DNA from: DASVSL01 sp036388095
GTDB taxonomy: Bacteria; Patescibacteriota; Saccharimonadia; Saccharimonadales; Saccharimonadaceae
Length of the DNA: 7,822 bases
Direction: 5' to 3'
Assembly: GCA_036388095.1 (NCBI GenBank)
Contig: DASVSL010000092.1
Location: 1-7,822, forward strand
The first letter of the stretch is position 1. Each line of letters opens with the position of its first letter. The position numbers were made by a program, and so were the translations under genes. The notes under the pieces were generated by a model. The model was not told the origin of the DNA. It worked only from the letters and a program-made list of their open reading frames with translations, and did not search any database. This document shows, one piece after another, positions 1 through 6,191 of the stretch.

Positions 1-688
1 GCTCACTAGCGTTCTGCTGAGCCGAGCTGGCAGCGTTGTCGCGGTTGAATTTGACCGCGAGCTGGCTCGTAAATTGCCGGCGCAATTTCCAGGCACCCGG
101 CTGACGGTACATCAGGCTGATATCCTGTCGTTTGACCTGCGCCAGCTGCCGCCCGACTACGTGGTCGTCGCGAACGTTCCATATTACATCACTGCCAAGA
201 TCATCCAGACACTGACAACCGCCAGTACTACCCCAGCCCGGATTGTCCTGCTGGTGCAGCGCGAGGTTGCCGTGCGGTTGGCAGCCCGCCCAGGTGATAT
301 GAGTATCCTGGCCGTAGCGTCGCAGCTAGGTTATGAGGTTAGTCTAGGCCCGGTTATCGGAGCTGAATGGTTTACACCGCCGCCCAAAGTCGACTCTCAG
401 GTTGTTGTCTTTCACCGTCGGGCCCAGCCCTTGATCGAGCCCGATGATCACAAAGCCTTTTTTCGCCTCGTTAAAGCCGGTTTTTCGGCCAAACGTAAAA
501 AGCTACGTGGCGCGCTGGCGGGTGGCCTCGGTATCGACAAATCCGCCGTCGAAGCGTTGCTGGCCAGCGTCGGTGTATCGCCGGATCTGCGAGCAGAAGA
601 TATGACGATTGAACAGTGGTATGATTTGACAAAACAATATACTTATGATAATGTAGAGAGACATAGCAATGATGTCAAAACAGCCTGA
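1..688 (+). CDS. rsmA: 16S rRNA adenine dimethyltransferase RsmA (KsgA), 5'-truncated by window edge
   Basis: RsmA uses S-adenosylmethionine to dimethylate two adjacent adenines near the 3' end of 16S rRNA late in 30S assembly. The frame is open from base 2 and gives 228 visible residues; about 40 N-terminal residues are missing compared with the usual 260-280. The visible part starts at the LT that normally closes the glycine-rich SAM loop. Next come VEFDREL (acidic residue E16 of the visible peptide, SAM ribose contact), QADIL (D40) and the catalytic NVPYY (58-62), the NxPY-type motif of adenine-N6 methyltransferases. The C-terminal part, with FSAKRKKLRGAL, fits the helical rRNA-binding domain. 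An internal TTG at 74 is not the start, because conserved motifs lie upstream of it. It ends in TGA and overlaps the next gene by 20 bases. Identification is firm. Confidence 0.95.
   Translation, partial: LTSVLLSRAGSVVAVEFDRELARKLPAQFPGTRLTVHQADILSFDLRQLPPDYVVVANVPYYITAKIIQTLTTASTTPARIVLLVQREVAVRLAARPGDMSILAVASQLGYEVSLGPVIGAEWFTPPPKVDSQVVVFHRRAQPLIEPDDHKAFFRLVKAGFSAKRKKLRGALAGGLGIDKSAVEALLASVGVSPDLRAEDMTIEQWYDLTKQYTYDNVERHSNDVKTA
626..654 (+). promoter_or_regulatory. candidate promoter inside the rsmA 3' end, for the PgeF-like gene
   Basis: A perfect TTGACA lies at 626-631. Downstream, in a strikingly AT-rich stretch, are GATAAT (647-652, 15-base spacer) and TAATGT (649-654, 17-base spacer). 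Transcription would start near 659-661, giving a leader of only about 10 bases before the ATG at 669. The AT-rich stretch stands out against the GC-rich coding sequence on both sides. Seen directly, but promoter function is an inference, and codon choice at the end of rsmA could give the same pattern. Confidence 0.35.
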
Positions 689-1364
689 AGCGAGCGATGA
701 ACAGACGGTCCATATAGCCATGTCGACCATGGCAGATGGTTCTATGTCGGTCGGCGTCACTGCTCGAACACGCGACGCCAACCGCCAAGCATTCTTAGAA
801 CGTCTCGGCATGAATCCCGGCCGCACCGTGCTTGTTGCCCTGCGCTACGAGGGTGACGATTACTGTCGGTACCACACGATCGGCGAGACGATGGCTGGCG
901 ATGGTATCGTGACGCCACCGTCAATGGTCAGCGACGCGCTGTTTACCACCACTCCTGATCTGGCGCTGTTTTTACCGATTGCCGACTGTATCGGGGCCGT
1001 GCTCTATGACCCGGTGCGTCATGTGCTTGGTCTATCTCACCTTGGCCGACACAACTTGATCGGGCAGGGCGGGGCGAAAAGTGTGCGCTATATGGTCGAG
1101 CAATTCGGGAGCGATCCGGCTGCTATCGTCGTGTTTATGAGCGCGGCAGCAGGCCGGGCTCAGTATCCGCTGCACGATTTTGACGGACGTAGCTTACACG
1201 ACGTCGCGGCCGAACAACTGTTTTCAGCCGGGGTCAGCGCGCGGCATCTTACGGTTGATCCGGCCGACACGACAAGCGAGGCAACTCTTTTTTCGCACAG
1301 TGCTTTTTTGAAAGGCCAACGTATGCTCGATGGCCGTCAAGCTATCGTCGCCACAATGCGCTAA
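669..1364 (+). CDS. divergent PgeF/YfiH family protein (former 'laccase domain' / purine nucleoside phosphorylase-type)
   Basis: The 231-residue protein resembles the YfiH/PgeF family. Members have been reported as purine nucleoside phosphorylases or adenosine deaminases and, in E. coli, as an editing enzyme for misbuilt peptidoglycan precursors. The recognisable core is DGIVT (78-82), IADC with C107, SHLG with H124, and a C-terminal FSHSAFLKGQR (H210) matching the family's 'SHRRDG.TGR' end. H69 in RYHTI sits where the family has its first metal-ligand His, so an H69/C107/H124 metal triad is plausible. The usual HAGWRG signature is altered to HLGRHN, so substrate preference may differ. The start is ATG 669 (or ATG 672), overlapping rsmA by 20 bases; only a weak purine run (GAGAG) precedes it. 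No signal peptide is seen. Family assignment is fairly sure; exact activity is not. Confidence 0.75.
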   Translation: MMSKQPEASDEQTVHIAMSTMADGSMSVGVTARTRDANRQAFLERLGMNPGRTVLVALRYEGDDYCRYHTIGETMAGDGIVTPPSMVSDALFTTTPDLALFLPIADCIGAVLYDPVRHVLGLSHLGRHNLIGQGGAKSVRYMVEQFGSDPAAIVVFMSAAAGRAQYPLHDFDGRSLHDVAAEQLFSAGVSARHLTVDPADTTSEATLFSHSAFLKGQRMLDGRQAIVATMR

Positions 1365-1380
1365 ACGCCGCGCTTCAATC

Positions 1381-1389
1381 TGTTACACT
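1381..1389 (+). promoter_or_regulatory. possible extended -10 element before metG
   Basis: The bases read TG-T-TACACT, an extended -10 pattern with no convincing -35. A start about 7 bases downstream would fall at or just before the metG ATG at 1398, so the transcript would be nearly leaderless. In that case the ribosome-site match at 1389-1396 would not be in this mRNA. The element is short and could be chance. Confidence 0.25.
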
Positions 1390-1396
1390 AAGGTGA
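1390..1396 (+). promoter_or_regulatory. metG ribosome binding site, AGGTGA-type
   Basis: AAGGTGA matches the 3' half of the classical 16S complement (AAGGAGGTGATC) immediately before the ATG at 1398. The same AGGTGAT form occurs before the gene at 7210. It supports the chosen metG start. Confidence 0.6.
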
Positions 1397-1397
1397 T

Positions 1398-2903
1398 ATG
1401 GCCAAAAACCTCTATATTACTACCGCTATTCCGTACGTCAACGCTCGACCGCACATTGGCAATGCACTCGATTATTTGCTAGCGGACATTTGGGCGCGCT
1501 ACCATCGTCAGCACGGCCAGACCGTCCGCTTTCAGGTTGGGACCGATGAACACGGCAACAAAATTGCGACGAGGGCCAAAGCCGCCAACCAAGAGCCACA
1601 GGCCTACGTCGACAGTATGTACGGCAATTTCAAAAGCGTCATGGGGGCTGTCGGCGCCGACTACACTGATTTCGTACGCACGACCGACCTGCACCACAAA
1701 GCCGCCGTTCAGTACATCTGGCAGCAGTTACAGCCACATATTTACAAGGGCAAATACGAGGGCTGGTACTGTGTCGGCCACGAAGCGTTCTTCACTGATA
1801 AAGAAGCTGCCGACACAAATGGCATTTGCCCCGATCACCAGGCGCCGTATGAACGTCTGAGTGAAGAGAACTACTACTTCAAGTTAAGTAGCTTCGCCGA
1901 ACCGATCCGCGACGCCATTTTGAGCCGTAAGTTCGACATTTTGCCAGCTTTTCGCAAAAAAGAGGTGCTTAATCTACTTGAATCGGGTTTGCAAGATGTC
2001 AGTATTTCGCGACCAAAAAAGTCCCTCAGCTGGGGCGTACCGGTACCGGACGACCCTGATCATGTGATGTACGTTTGGATCGACGCACTCAGCAACTACT
2101 TGACCGTATTGGGTTACCCCGAGGACGAAACCTGGCGTGACTATTGGCCAGCGGACGTGCAGGTCGTTGGCAAAGACATCGTCCGCTTTCACGCCGCGAT
2201 TTGGCCGGCCATGTTGTTGGCACTTGATATTCCGCTGCCAAAGAAATTATTAGTCCATGGATTTGTGAATATCGCCGGCAGCAAGATCAGCAAGACCGTC
2301 GGCAATGTGGTCGATCCGATGGAACTCATCGATACGTACGGCCGCGACGCCTTCCGCTATTTCTTCAGTCGCCACATCCCGACGCTCGATGACGGTGATT
2401 TCACTTGGGAACGGTTCGAAACCGCCTATAACACCGAACTTGCCAACGAGCTTGGCAATCTGGTCAGCCGTATCGCCAGCATGGTCAACCGCTACCAAGC
2501 CGGTGTCGTCGGCGACGAGCTCCAGGCCGAACACGACTCACAGCTCTACCACGACGCCATGCATGCCTGTAAATTTGACCGCGCTATGGACGAAGTTTGG
2601 CTGATGGTACGTTCGCTCAATCAGTACATCGAAGAGGTCAAGCCGTGGGAGGTAGCCAAGAGCCGCGCTGATAACCCCGAAGCCGAAGGTCACCTGGGTG
2701 AGATCCTGGGGCACTGCGTCGGCACGTTGCGCCAGCTCGCCGAGTTACTAACACCGTTTCTGCCTGATACCGCCGCGGCTATCACGGCGTCCTTCGCCGG
2801 TGGCGTCGTGCAAAAAGACCTGACCGTCCTATTTCCGAAGATATACAACCACACGCCCGATCCACGGGCTCAGTCTCAAGCGTCAGCCGTCACCAGTTTG
2901 TAG
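1398..2903 (+). CDS. metG: methionyl-tRNA synthetase (short form)
   Basis: MetRS charges tRNA-Met with methionine using ATP, in the cytoplasm. The 501-residue protein is a class I synthetase. It shows the HIGH motif as H19-I20-G21-N22 within PYVNARPHIGN, GTDEHG (48-53), and the KMSKS motif as KISKT (296-300). The small metal knuckle in the connective region reads C125-x2-H128 and C144-x2-H147, where most relatives have three Cys and one His. WIDALSNY and VGKDIVRFHAAIWPA are typical of the catalytic core. The C-terminal part is the all-helical anticodon-binding domain with NELGNLVSR. The protein ends soon after, with no EMAPII/Trbp111-like tRNA-binding domain, unlike the 650-700 residue forms. 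There are 33 bases between the previous gene and this one. Its last 28 bases overlap the oppositely transcribed Nudix-kinase gene. Confidence 0.97.
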   Translation: MAKNLYITTAIPYVNARPHIGNALDYLLADIWARYHRQHGQTVRFQVGTDEHGNKIATRAKAANQEPQAYVDSMYGNFKSVMGAVGADYTDFVRTTDLHHKAAVQYIWQQLQPHIYKGKYEGWYCVGHEAFFTDKEAADTNGICPDHQAPYERLSEENYYFKLSSFAEPIRDAILSRKFDILPAFRKKEVLNLLESGLQDVSISRPKKSLSWGVPVPDDPDHVMYVWIDALSNYLTVLGYPEDETWRDYWPADVQVVGKDIVRFHAAIWPAMLLALDIPLPKKLLVHGFVNIAGSKISKTVGNVVDPMELIDTYGRDAFRYFFSRHIPTLDDGDFTWERFETAYNTELANELGNLVSRIASMVNRYQAGVVGDELQAEHDSQLYHDAMHACKFDRAMDEVWLMVRSLNQYIEEVKPWEVAKSRADNPEAEGHLGEILGHCVGTLRQLAELLTPFLPDTAAAITASFAGGVVQKDLTVLFPKIYNHTPDPRAQSQASAVTSL

Positions 2904-4201
2904 GCTGTCGCCGCACTAGCGACTTGGTGTAGCCGGACGCTTTCATACCCCGGACGGGCGGGCCGGACACTATGACCGAGCCAAAAGCCGATCAACAGTC
3001 TGGCATACGCCGGGTTGAAATAGTCTGCCAGATACGGCGAGACGTCGTGTCCGCTTTTGGCGAGGTCGACCAAGAACGCCGTCGTATCGGCCCGCTTCAT
3101 GCCAGGTCCCGCCCAGCTCCAGTCAACAATCTTCACCCCATACTTCGGGTGCCAGGCCACGTTCGCCTGACGAGCGTCGTGGTGGGCCAGGCTGGTTGTC
3201 GGGGCTACCTCGAGTGCTCGACCAGCCTCAATGAGTTCAGGCAGATGTGCCAGCAGCTGAGAGGCGGCCTCGGCGGTCGCTGGTTGCAGCGATGGCAACA
3301 GCCGGGTGATTATGTTGTCGACTTGCTGCTCGACATCAGGCTCGGCCAGGGCATCCCAACCCTCTTCCATGAAGCTAATGATGCTGGGTGTGATAGTGTC
3401 GGTTACCGCCGCGTCGACCTGCTCAAGGTTGGTCAGTGAGGTCAACACGTCTTGAATGTAGCGTTCGCGCTCGTTCGCCTCACGAGGCGCGCGCCAGTGC
3501 CACCCCTCGTGCGTCGGCAAGCCCTCAAGTACCAATAGGTCATCGAAATGAGTGGCGTGGGCCGGAATCGCTTCGTATCGTTGCTCGGCTAAGTGCTGCA
3601 GTAGGCCAGCTTCTTTGGACAGGTACCGTCTGGCATCATTGGCCTGCTTTGACGTTGCGTAGCGGTTTGGAACGTGCTGTTTACTAAACAGACTGCCCCG
3701 CGTGGTCTGGTGGAGACGGTAGTCATAGCCCATATGACCACCAGGTGCGTCTTCGGTCTCGGCGCCCATTAGTTCACGGCGCAGGAGGGCTCGCTCGACA
3801 AGGACCTGATGCGAGCCGTACAGGGGCGGTAACTCATCGAGTGGCCACCATCGTGCATCTTTGGCATCGTCGTTGCCCTGCACGCTACAACCACTATTGA
3901 CCTCAAACAAATAGGCAGTCGTTTCGATCCAGCGCTCGTCATCGGCGCGCGGGTCATTGACGCGGCCTGTATAAACCGGCGCTGCGGCTTCGACGACGAT
4001 AAAGCCGGTTTCTTCAAGCACTTCTCGACGGGCAGCCTGTAGCGGCGTCTCGCTATCGTCGACGAAACCGCCGGGCAGGGCCCAGTCGTCACTGCTTCGT
4101 TGAATCAGCAATAGCTTCTCGCCATTGAATACGACGGCATCGGCTGCATAGTTCGGCCCATGTTTCCATAGTCGGTGTTCAGGCATGATCATCGTTTCCA
4201 T
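2876..4201 (-). CDS. NUDT9-type ADP-ribose pyrophosphatase fused to an APH-like kinase domain
   Basis: The 441-residue protein has two enzyme domains. Residues about 10-145 are a Nudix hydrolase with a perfect box from G45 to F67 (G-x5-E51-x7-R59-E60-V-x-E63-E64-x-G66-F67). The flanks GPNYAAD (15-21), WALPGGFVD and NDPRADDERWIET (82-94) closely resemble human NUDT9 and the TRPM2 NUDT9-H domain. ADP-ribose cleavage to AMP and ribose 5-phosphate is therefore the best guess. Residues about 168-435 look like an aminoglycoside-phosphotransferase/choline-kinase fold. This part has K174 in LFSKQ, E197 in KEA, the catalytic loop H340-x-D342-x4-N347, and D360 in VDWSWAGPG. All key kinase positions are present, so it may be active, but its substrate is unknown. 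The start ATG overlaps the pncB stop as TAATG; ATGs at codons 4 and 6 are alternatives, and no strong ribosome site is seen. It is the last gene of the pncA operon and converges on metG. Confidence 0.85.
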   Translation of the reverse strand: METMIMPEHRLWKHGPNYAADAVVFNGEKLLLIQRSSDDWALPGGFVDDSETPLQAARREVLEETGFIVVEAAAPVYTGRVNDPRADDERWIETTAYLFEVNSGCSVQGNDDAKDARWWPLDELPPLYGSHQVLVERALLRRELMGAETEDAPGGHMGYDYRLHQTTRGSLFSKQHVPNRYATSKQANDARRYLSKEAGLLQHLAEQRYEAIPAHATHFDDLLVLEGLPTHEGWHWRAPREANERERYIQDVLTSLTNLEQVDAAVTDTITPSIISFMEEGWDALAEPDVEQQVDNIITRLLPSLQPATAEAASQLLAHLPELIEAGRALEVAPTTSLAHHDARQANVAWHPKYGVKIVDWSWAGPGMKRADTTAFLVDLAKSGHDVSPYLADYFNPAYARLLIGFWLGHSVRPARPGYESVRLHQVASAATAYKLVTADA

Positions 4202-5439
4202 TATACGAGCGCCATGGCGCGATGGCCGACCTGCCGATTGACCGCTGCCTGATAGCGAGCGATCTGCTCGGGGCTGCCGGTGTGTTTGCCGACGTTATCG
4301 CTTAGTTTGACTGTCCCGACGCCGTTGACCTCGACGGCTTTCATAACAAAGTTATTGGCCCGAACGCCAAGGTCGTTCGTCAGGGTCGTGCCCCAGCCGA
4401 ACAGCAGGTTGCTGCGGCCACCGAAGTGGTCAGCGAGGGCGATGATCGTGTCGACGTCCAGTCCATCCGAAAAAACGATCGTTTTAGTCATCGGGTCGAT
4501 ACCATGCTCCTGATAAAACTCAATCACACGTTCGCCGAATGCGACTGGATCACCGCTGTCGTGACGGAGCGCTGTCCACCGCTCGGCCTGGTCTGGTGTA
4601 AAATCACTGAAGAAAAATTCGCTCGTAAAGGTGTCGGTGAGCGCCGTCGCCAGATCGCCGCGGTAGACGCGCTCCCAGTCTTGCAGTATACGGTTGTGGC
4701 CATCCAAGGGGTCATGTCCGTCGGCATCGGCCAAGCCGGCGTAGACCATCGGTAACTCGTGAGCGAACGTCCCGATCGGTTTGACGCCGAGCTCATGGGC
4801 AAGAGCGATGTTGCTGGTGCCGACGAAGTTTTCGGGTAGCTCGGTCGCGAGACGCTCGACCACGTGACGTTGCCACGCCCACGAGAACCGTCGGCGGGTG
4901 CCGAAGTCAGAAAACTTGATATCCGGTCGGGTCTGCAGACGCGCGATCTTGTCATCGAGCCTGCGGTTTCCTTCGGCGTACAGATCGGCCAGCTCCAGTC
5001 CGGCATTCGCCAGCTTGTTCTCGAAATACAGTTCGTTGAGCTCGCTCATGACGACGGTTTCCCAGAACGTGACCAGCGGCCAGTCACCGCTGGTACGGAC
5101 ACTCAGTTCACCGCCTTCGTCAGTGCTCACCTCGACCGGCGGCAGAGGCTGGTCGAGTAGGTAGTCCAGGTACTCAGGGGTGAACTGCGCCTCACCATCC
5201 TGATTTTGTAAGCCGGCCAGATAGGCGATCTCCTCTGCCGTCCAACCGTGCCGTAACGCCGCCAGGCGCTCGGTCAGTTCATCCGGCGTGACGTAGTCGC
5301 TCAGCCGTTCCTGCGACCGGTTCTTGAGTTCGAAGGTAACCTGTGCGTCTGGGTGAAAGCGGTGCTCGACTTGGCTCATCGTTGCTTTGTAATAGTCGAG
5401 CCCCTGGCTCAGACGGGCGGTTGGCTCAGACCGTTCCAT
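4201..5439 (-). CDS. pncB: nicotinate phosphoribosyltransferase
   Basis: PncB joins nicotinate and PRPP to make nicotinate mononucleotide, with ATP hydrolysis driving the reaction; it is the committed step of salvage from nicotinate. The 412-residue protein is close to the roughly 400-residue E. coli type. Landmarks are GLDYYKATM (13-21), FGTRRRFS (179-186), GTSN (207-210), IGTFAHE with H227 at the position of the phosphorylated active-site His, RHDSGDP (292-298), VFSDGLD, FGWGT and VKLSDNVGKHTG near the end. The frame stays open upstream to an ATG at 5517, but I chose the ATG ending at 5439. It has a strong GGGAGGA ribosome site just before it, and the family's N-terminal motif begins a few residues in. 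With this start the gene overlaps pncA by 14 bases, which suggests coupled translation. TAA overlaps the next ATG. Confidence 0.96.
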   Translation of the reverse strand: MERSEPTARLSQGLDYYKATMSQVEHRFHPDAQVTFELKNRSQERLSDYVTPDELTERLAALRHGWTAEEIAYLAGLQNQDGEAQFTPEYLDYLLDQPLPPVEVSTDEGGELSVRTSGDWPLVTFWETVVMSELNELYFENKLANAGLELADLYAEGNRRLDDKIARLQTRPDIKFSDFGTRRRFSWAWQRHVVERLATELPENFVGTSNIALAHELGVKPIGTFAHELPMVYAGLADADGHDPLDGHNRILQDWERVYRGDLATALTDTFTSEFFFSDFTPDQAERWTALRHDSGDPVAFGERVIEFYQEHGIDPMTKTIVFSDGLDVDTIIALADHFGGRSNLLFGWGTTLTNDLGVRANNFVMKAVEVNGVGTVKLSDNVGKHTGSPEQIARYQAAVNRQVGHRAMALV

Positions 5440-6067
5440 AGAAATCCTCCCGGATCTCGCGGCTGGTGAGGGCGATTGCGCCAGCGGCTTCCATGGCAGA
5501 CAGTGCCTCGGCTTCATCGCCAGGCTTCAGGTTGACGGCGCGGACGGCGTCGCGCACCAGGTAGGTCCGGACGCGTTCGTCGCCTCGAAATGTCTTGGCA
5601 ATGTCGAGCAGGGTGGCGCGGACGCAGAAGTCGGTCGCGAGGCCACCCAACATGACTCGGACGTGCTCGTCGGCGCGTTCAGGGCGTAGCAGTTGCTCGA
5701 GCGTGACGCCGGATTCGAGGTCGTAGCCTTCCATGCCCGAGTAACCATCGGTTTGTCCCATGCCTTTGCTGATGACGATGTCGCCAGTTTGAACGTCGAG
5801 GGCAGGGTGGAACTCGGCTCCTGGTGTACCGGCGACGCAGTGGACCGGCCAGGTGTCAAAGTGTGGTGTCGTTTCGGGGTGGTGATCACGGGTGACGATA
5901 ACTTGACCACCGTGCCCGCGGACATCGGTTGCCAGCTTGTTCAGTGGCGCAATAACTAATTCGCCATTGGTGACGGCCAGACTACCGGTGATGAAATCAT
6001 TCTGGACGTCAACGGCGACCAAAACATCGCGGCAGTTTTGTGGGGCAGGAGAGAGTGATTCGTTCAT
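5426..6067 (-). CDS. pncA: nicotinamidase (pyrazinamidase)
   Basis: PncA hydrolyses nicotinamide to nicotinate and ammonia, feeding PncB. The 213-residue protein is an isochorismatase-fold cysteine hydrolase. The catalytic triad is D20 (VDVQNDF), K101 (VISKG) and C148 (GLATDFCV). Metal ligands are D61, H63 and H69 in TRDHHPETTPHF, plus H76 in WPVHCVAGTPG. GLATDFCVRAT and the KGMGQTDGYSGMEG stretch are typical of true nicotinamidases rather than generic isochorismatases. The start at 6067 follows a strong AAAGGAG. It is first in a - strand operon with pncB and the Nudix-kinase gene. A TTGACA/TAGTAT promoter and two copies of a dyad operator lie upstream, so repression when NAD is sufficient is likely. 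Identification is very strong. Confidence 0.97.
   Translation of the reverse strand: MNESLSPAPQNCRDVLVAVDVQNDFITGSLAVTNGELVIAPLNKLATDVRGHGGQVIVTRDHHPETTPHFDTWPVHCVAGTPGAEFHPALDVQTGDIVISKGMGQTDGYSGMEGYDLESGVTLEQLLRPERADEHVRVMLGGLATDFCVRATLLDIAKTFRGDERVRTYLVRDAVRAVNLKPGDEAEALSAMEAAGAIALTSREIREDFYGTV
5444..5451 (-). promoter_or_regulatory. pncB ribosome binding site that fixes its start
   Basis: On the - strand this reads GGGAGGAT, with five bases between the GGAGGA core and the ATG at 5439-5437. It lies inside the last codons of pncA. No comparable site precedes the upstream in-frame ATG at 5517, so the 412-residue PncB is preferred over a 438-residue version. Confidence 0.85.
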
Positions 6068-6072
6068 AGAAA

Positions 6073-6079
6073 CTCCTTT
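6073..6079 (-). promoter_or_regulatory. pncA ribosome binding site
   Basis: AAAGGAG on the - strand, five bases before the ATG at 6067. It is a strong site that confirms the pncA start. Confidence 0.85.
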
Positions 6080-6082
6080 ACT

Positions 6083-6101
6083 TAGTGTTCTGAGTACACA
6101 T
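6083..6101 (-). promoter_or_regulatory. operator copy A (dyad AGTGT-N7-ACACa)
   Basis: On the + strand it reads TAGTGTTCTGAGTACACAT. The half-sites AGTGT (6084-6088) and ACACA (6096-6100) are separated by 7 bases, one mismatch from a perfect dyad. It overlaps the pncA -10 box and the expected start of transcription, the position of a repressor site. Its centre is 32 bases from copy B, close to three helical turns. Confidence 0.6.
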
Positions 6102-6128
6102 ACTAATAAATAGATAGTGTACTGTCAA
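6100..6128 (-). promoter_or_regulatory. pncA operon promoter
   Basis: Read on the - strand, a perfect TTGACA (+ coordinates 6123-6128) is followed after exactly 17 bases by TAGTAT (6100-6105), 4 of 6 to the -10 consensus. Transcription should start near 6093, giving a leader of about 25 bases with the strong ribosome site. Operator B covers the -35 and operator A the -10/start region. Confidence 0.65.
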
Positions 6129-6133
6129 CACTA
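6115..6133. promoter_or_regulatory. operator copy B (perfect dyad TAGTGT-N7-ACACTA)
   Basis: This is the best copy: six-base arms TAGTGT (6115-6120) and ACACTA (6128-6133) around a 7-base spacer. It contains the whole -35 box of the pncA promoter and ends one base before the -35 box of the divergent phosphatase promoter, so one bound protein could control both directions. Confidence 0.65.
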
Positions 6134-6134
6134 A

Positions 6135-6164
6135 TTGACAAATCGACTGATCACGCGCTAAGCT
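6135..6164 (+). promoter_or_regulatory. promoter of the histidine-phosphatase gene
   Basis: A perfect TTGACA (6135-6140) is followed after 18 bases by TAAGCT (6159-6164), a weak -10 with 3 of 6 matches including the first TA and last T. Transcription from about 6171 would leave a leader of about 20 bases holding the ribosome site. The -35 is strong, the -10 poor. Confidence 0.5.
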
Positions 6165-6178
6165 GTCAGCAGTAACAA

Positions 6179-6184
6179 AAGGAA
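6179..6184 (+). promoter_or_regulatory. ribosome binding site of the histidine-phosphatase gene
   Basis: AAGGAA lies seven bases before the ATG at 6192. This spacing favours that ATG over the second in-frame ATG at 6198. Confidence 0.7.
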
Positions 6185-6191
6185 TCTCACC

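Noticed and set aside
2972..3687. Open frames on the + strand (2972-3439, 3436-3687) opposite the Nudix-kinase gene
   Set aside because: They are antisense to a gene with clear Nudix and kinase motifs; their translations show no recognisable family and no ribosome sites.
2876..4201. Reading the Nudix fusion as an NrtR repressor or aminoglycoside resistance gene
   Set aside because: NrtR has a C-terminal winged helix, which is absent; resistance is unlikely given the Nudix fusion and the pncA-pncB operon.
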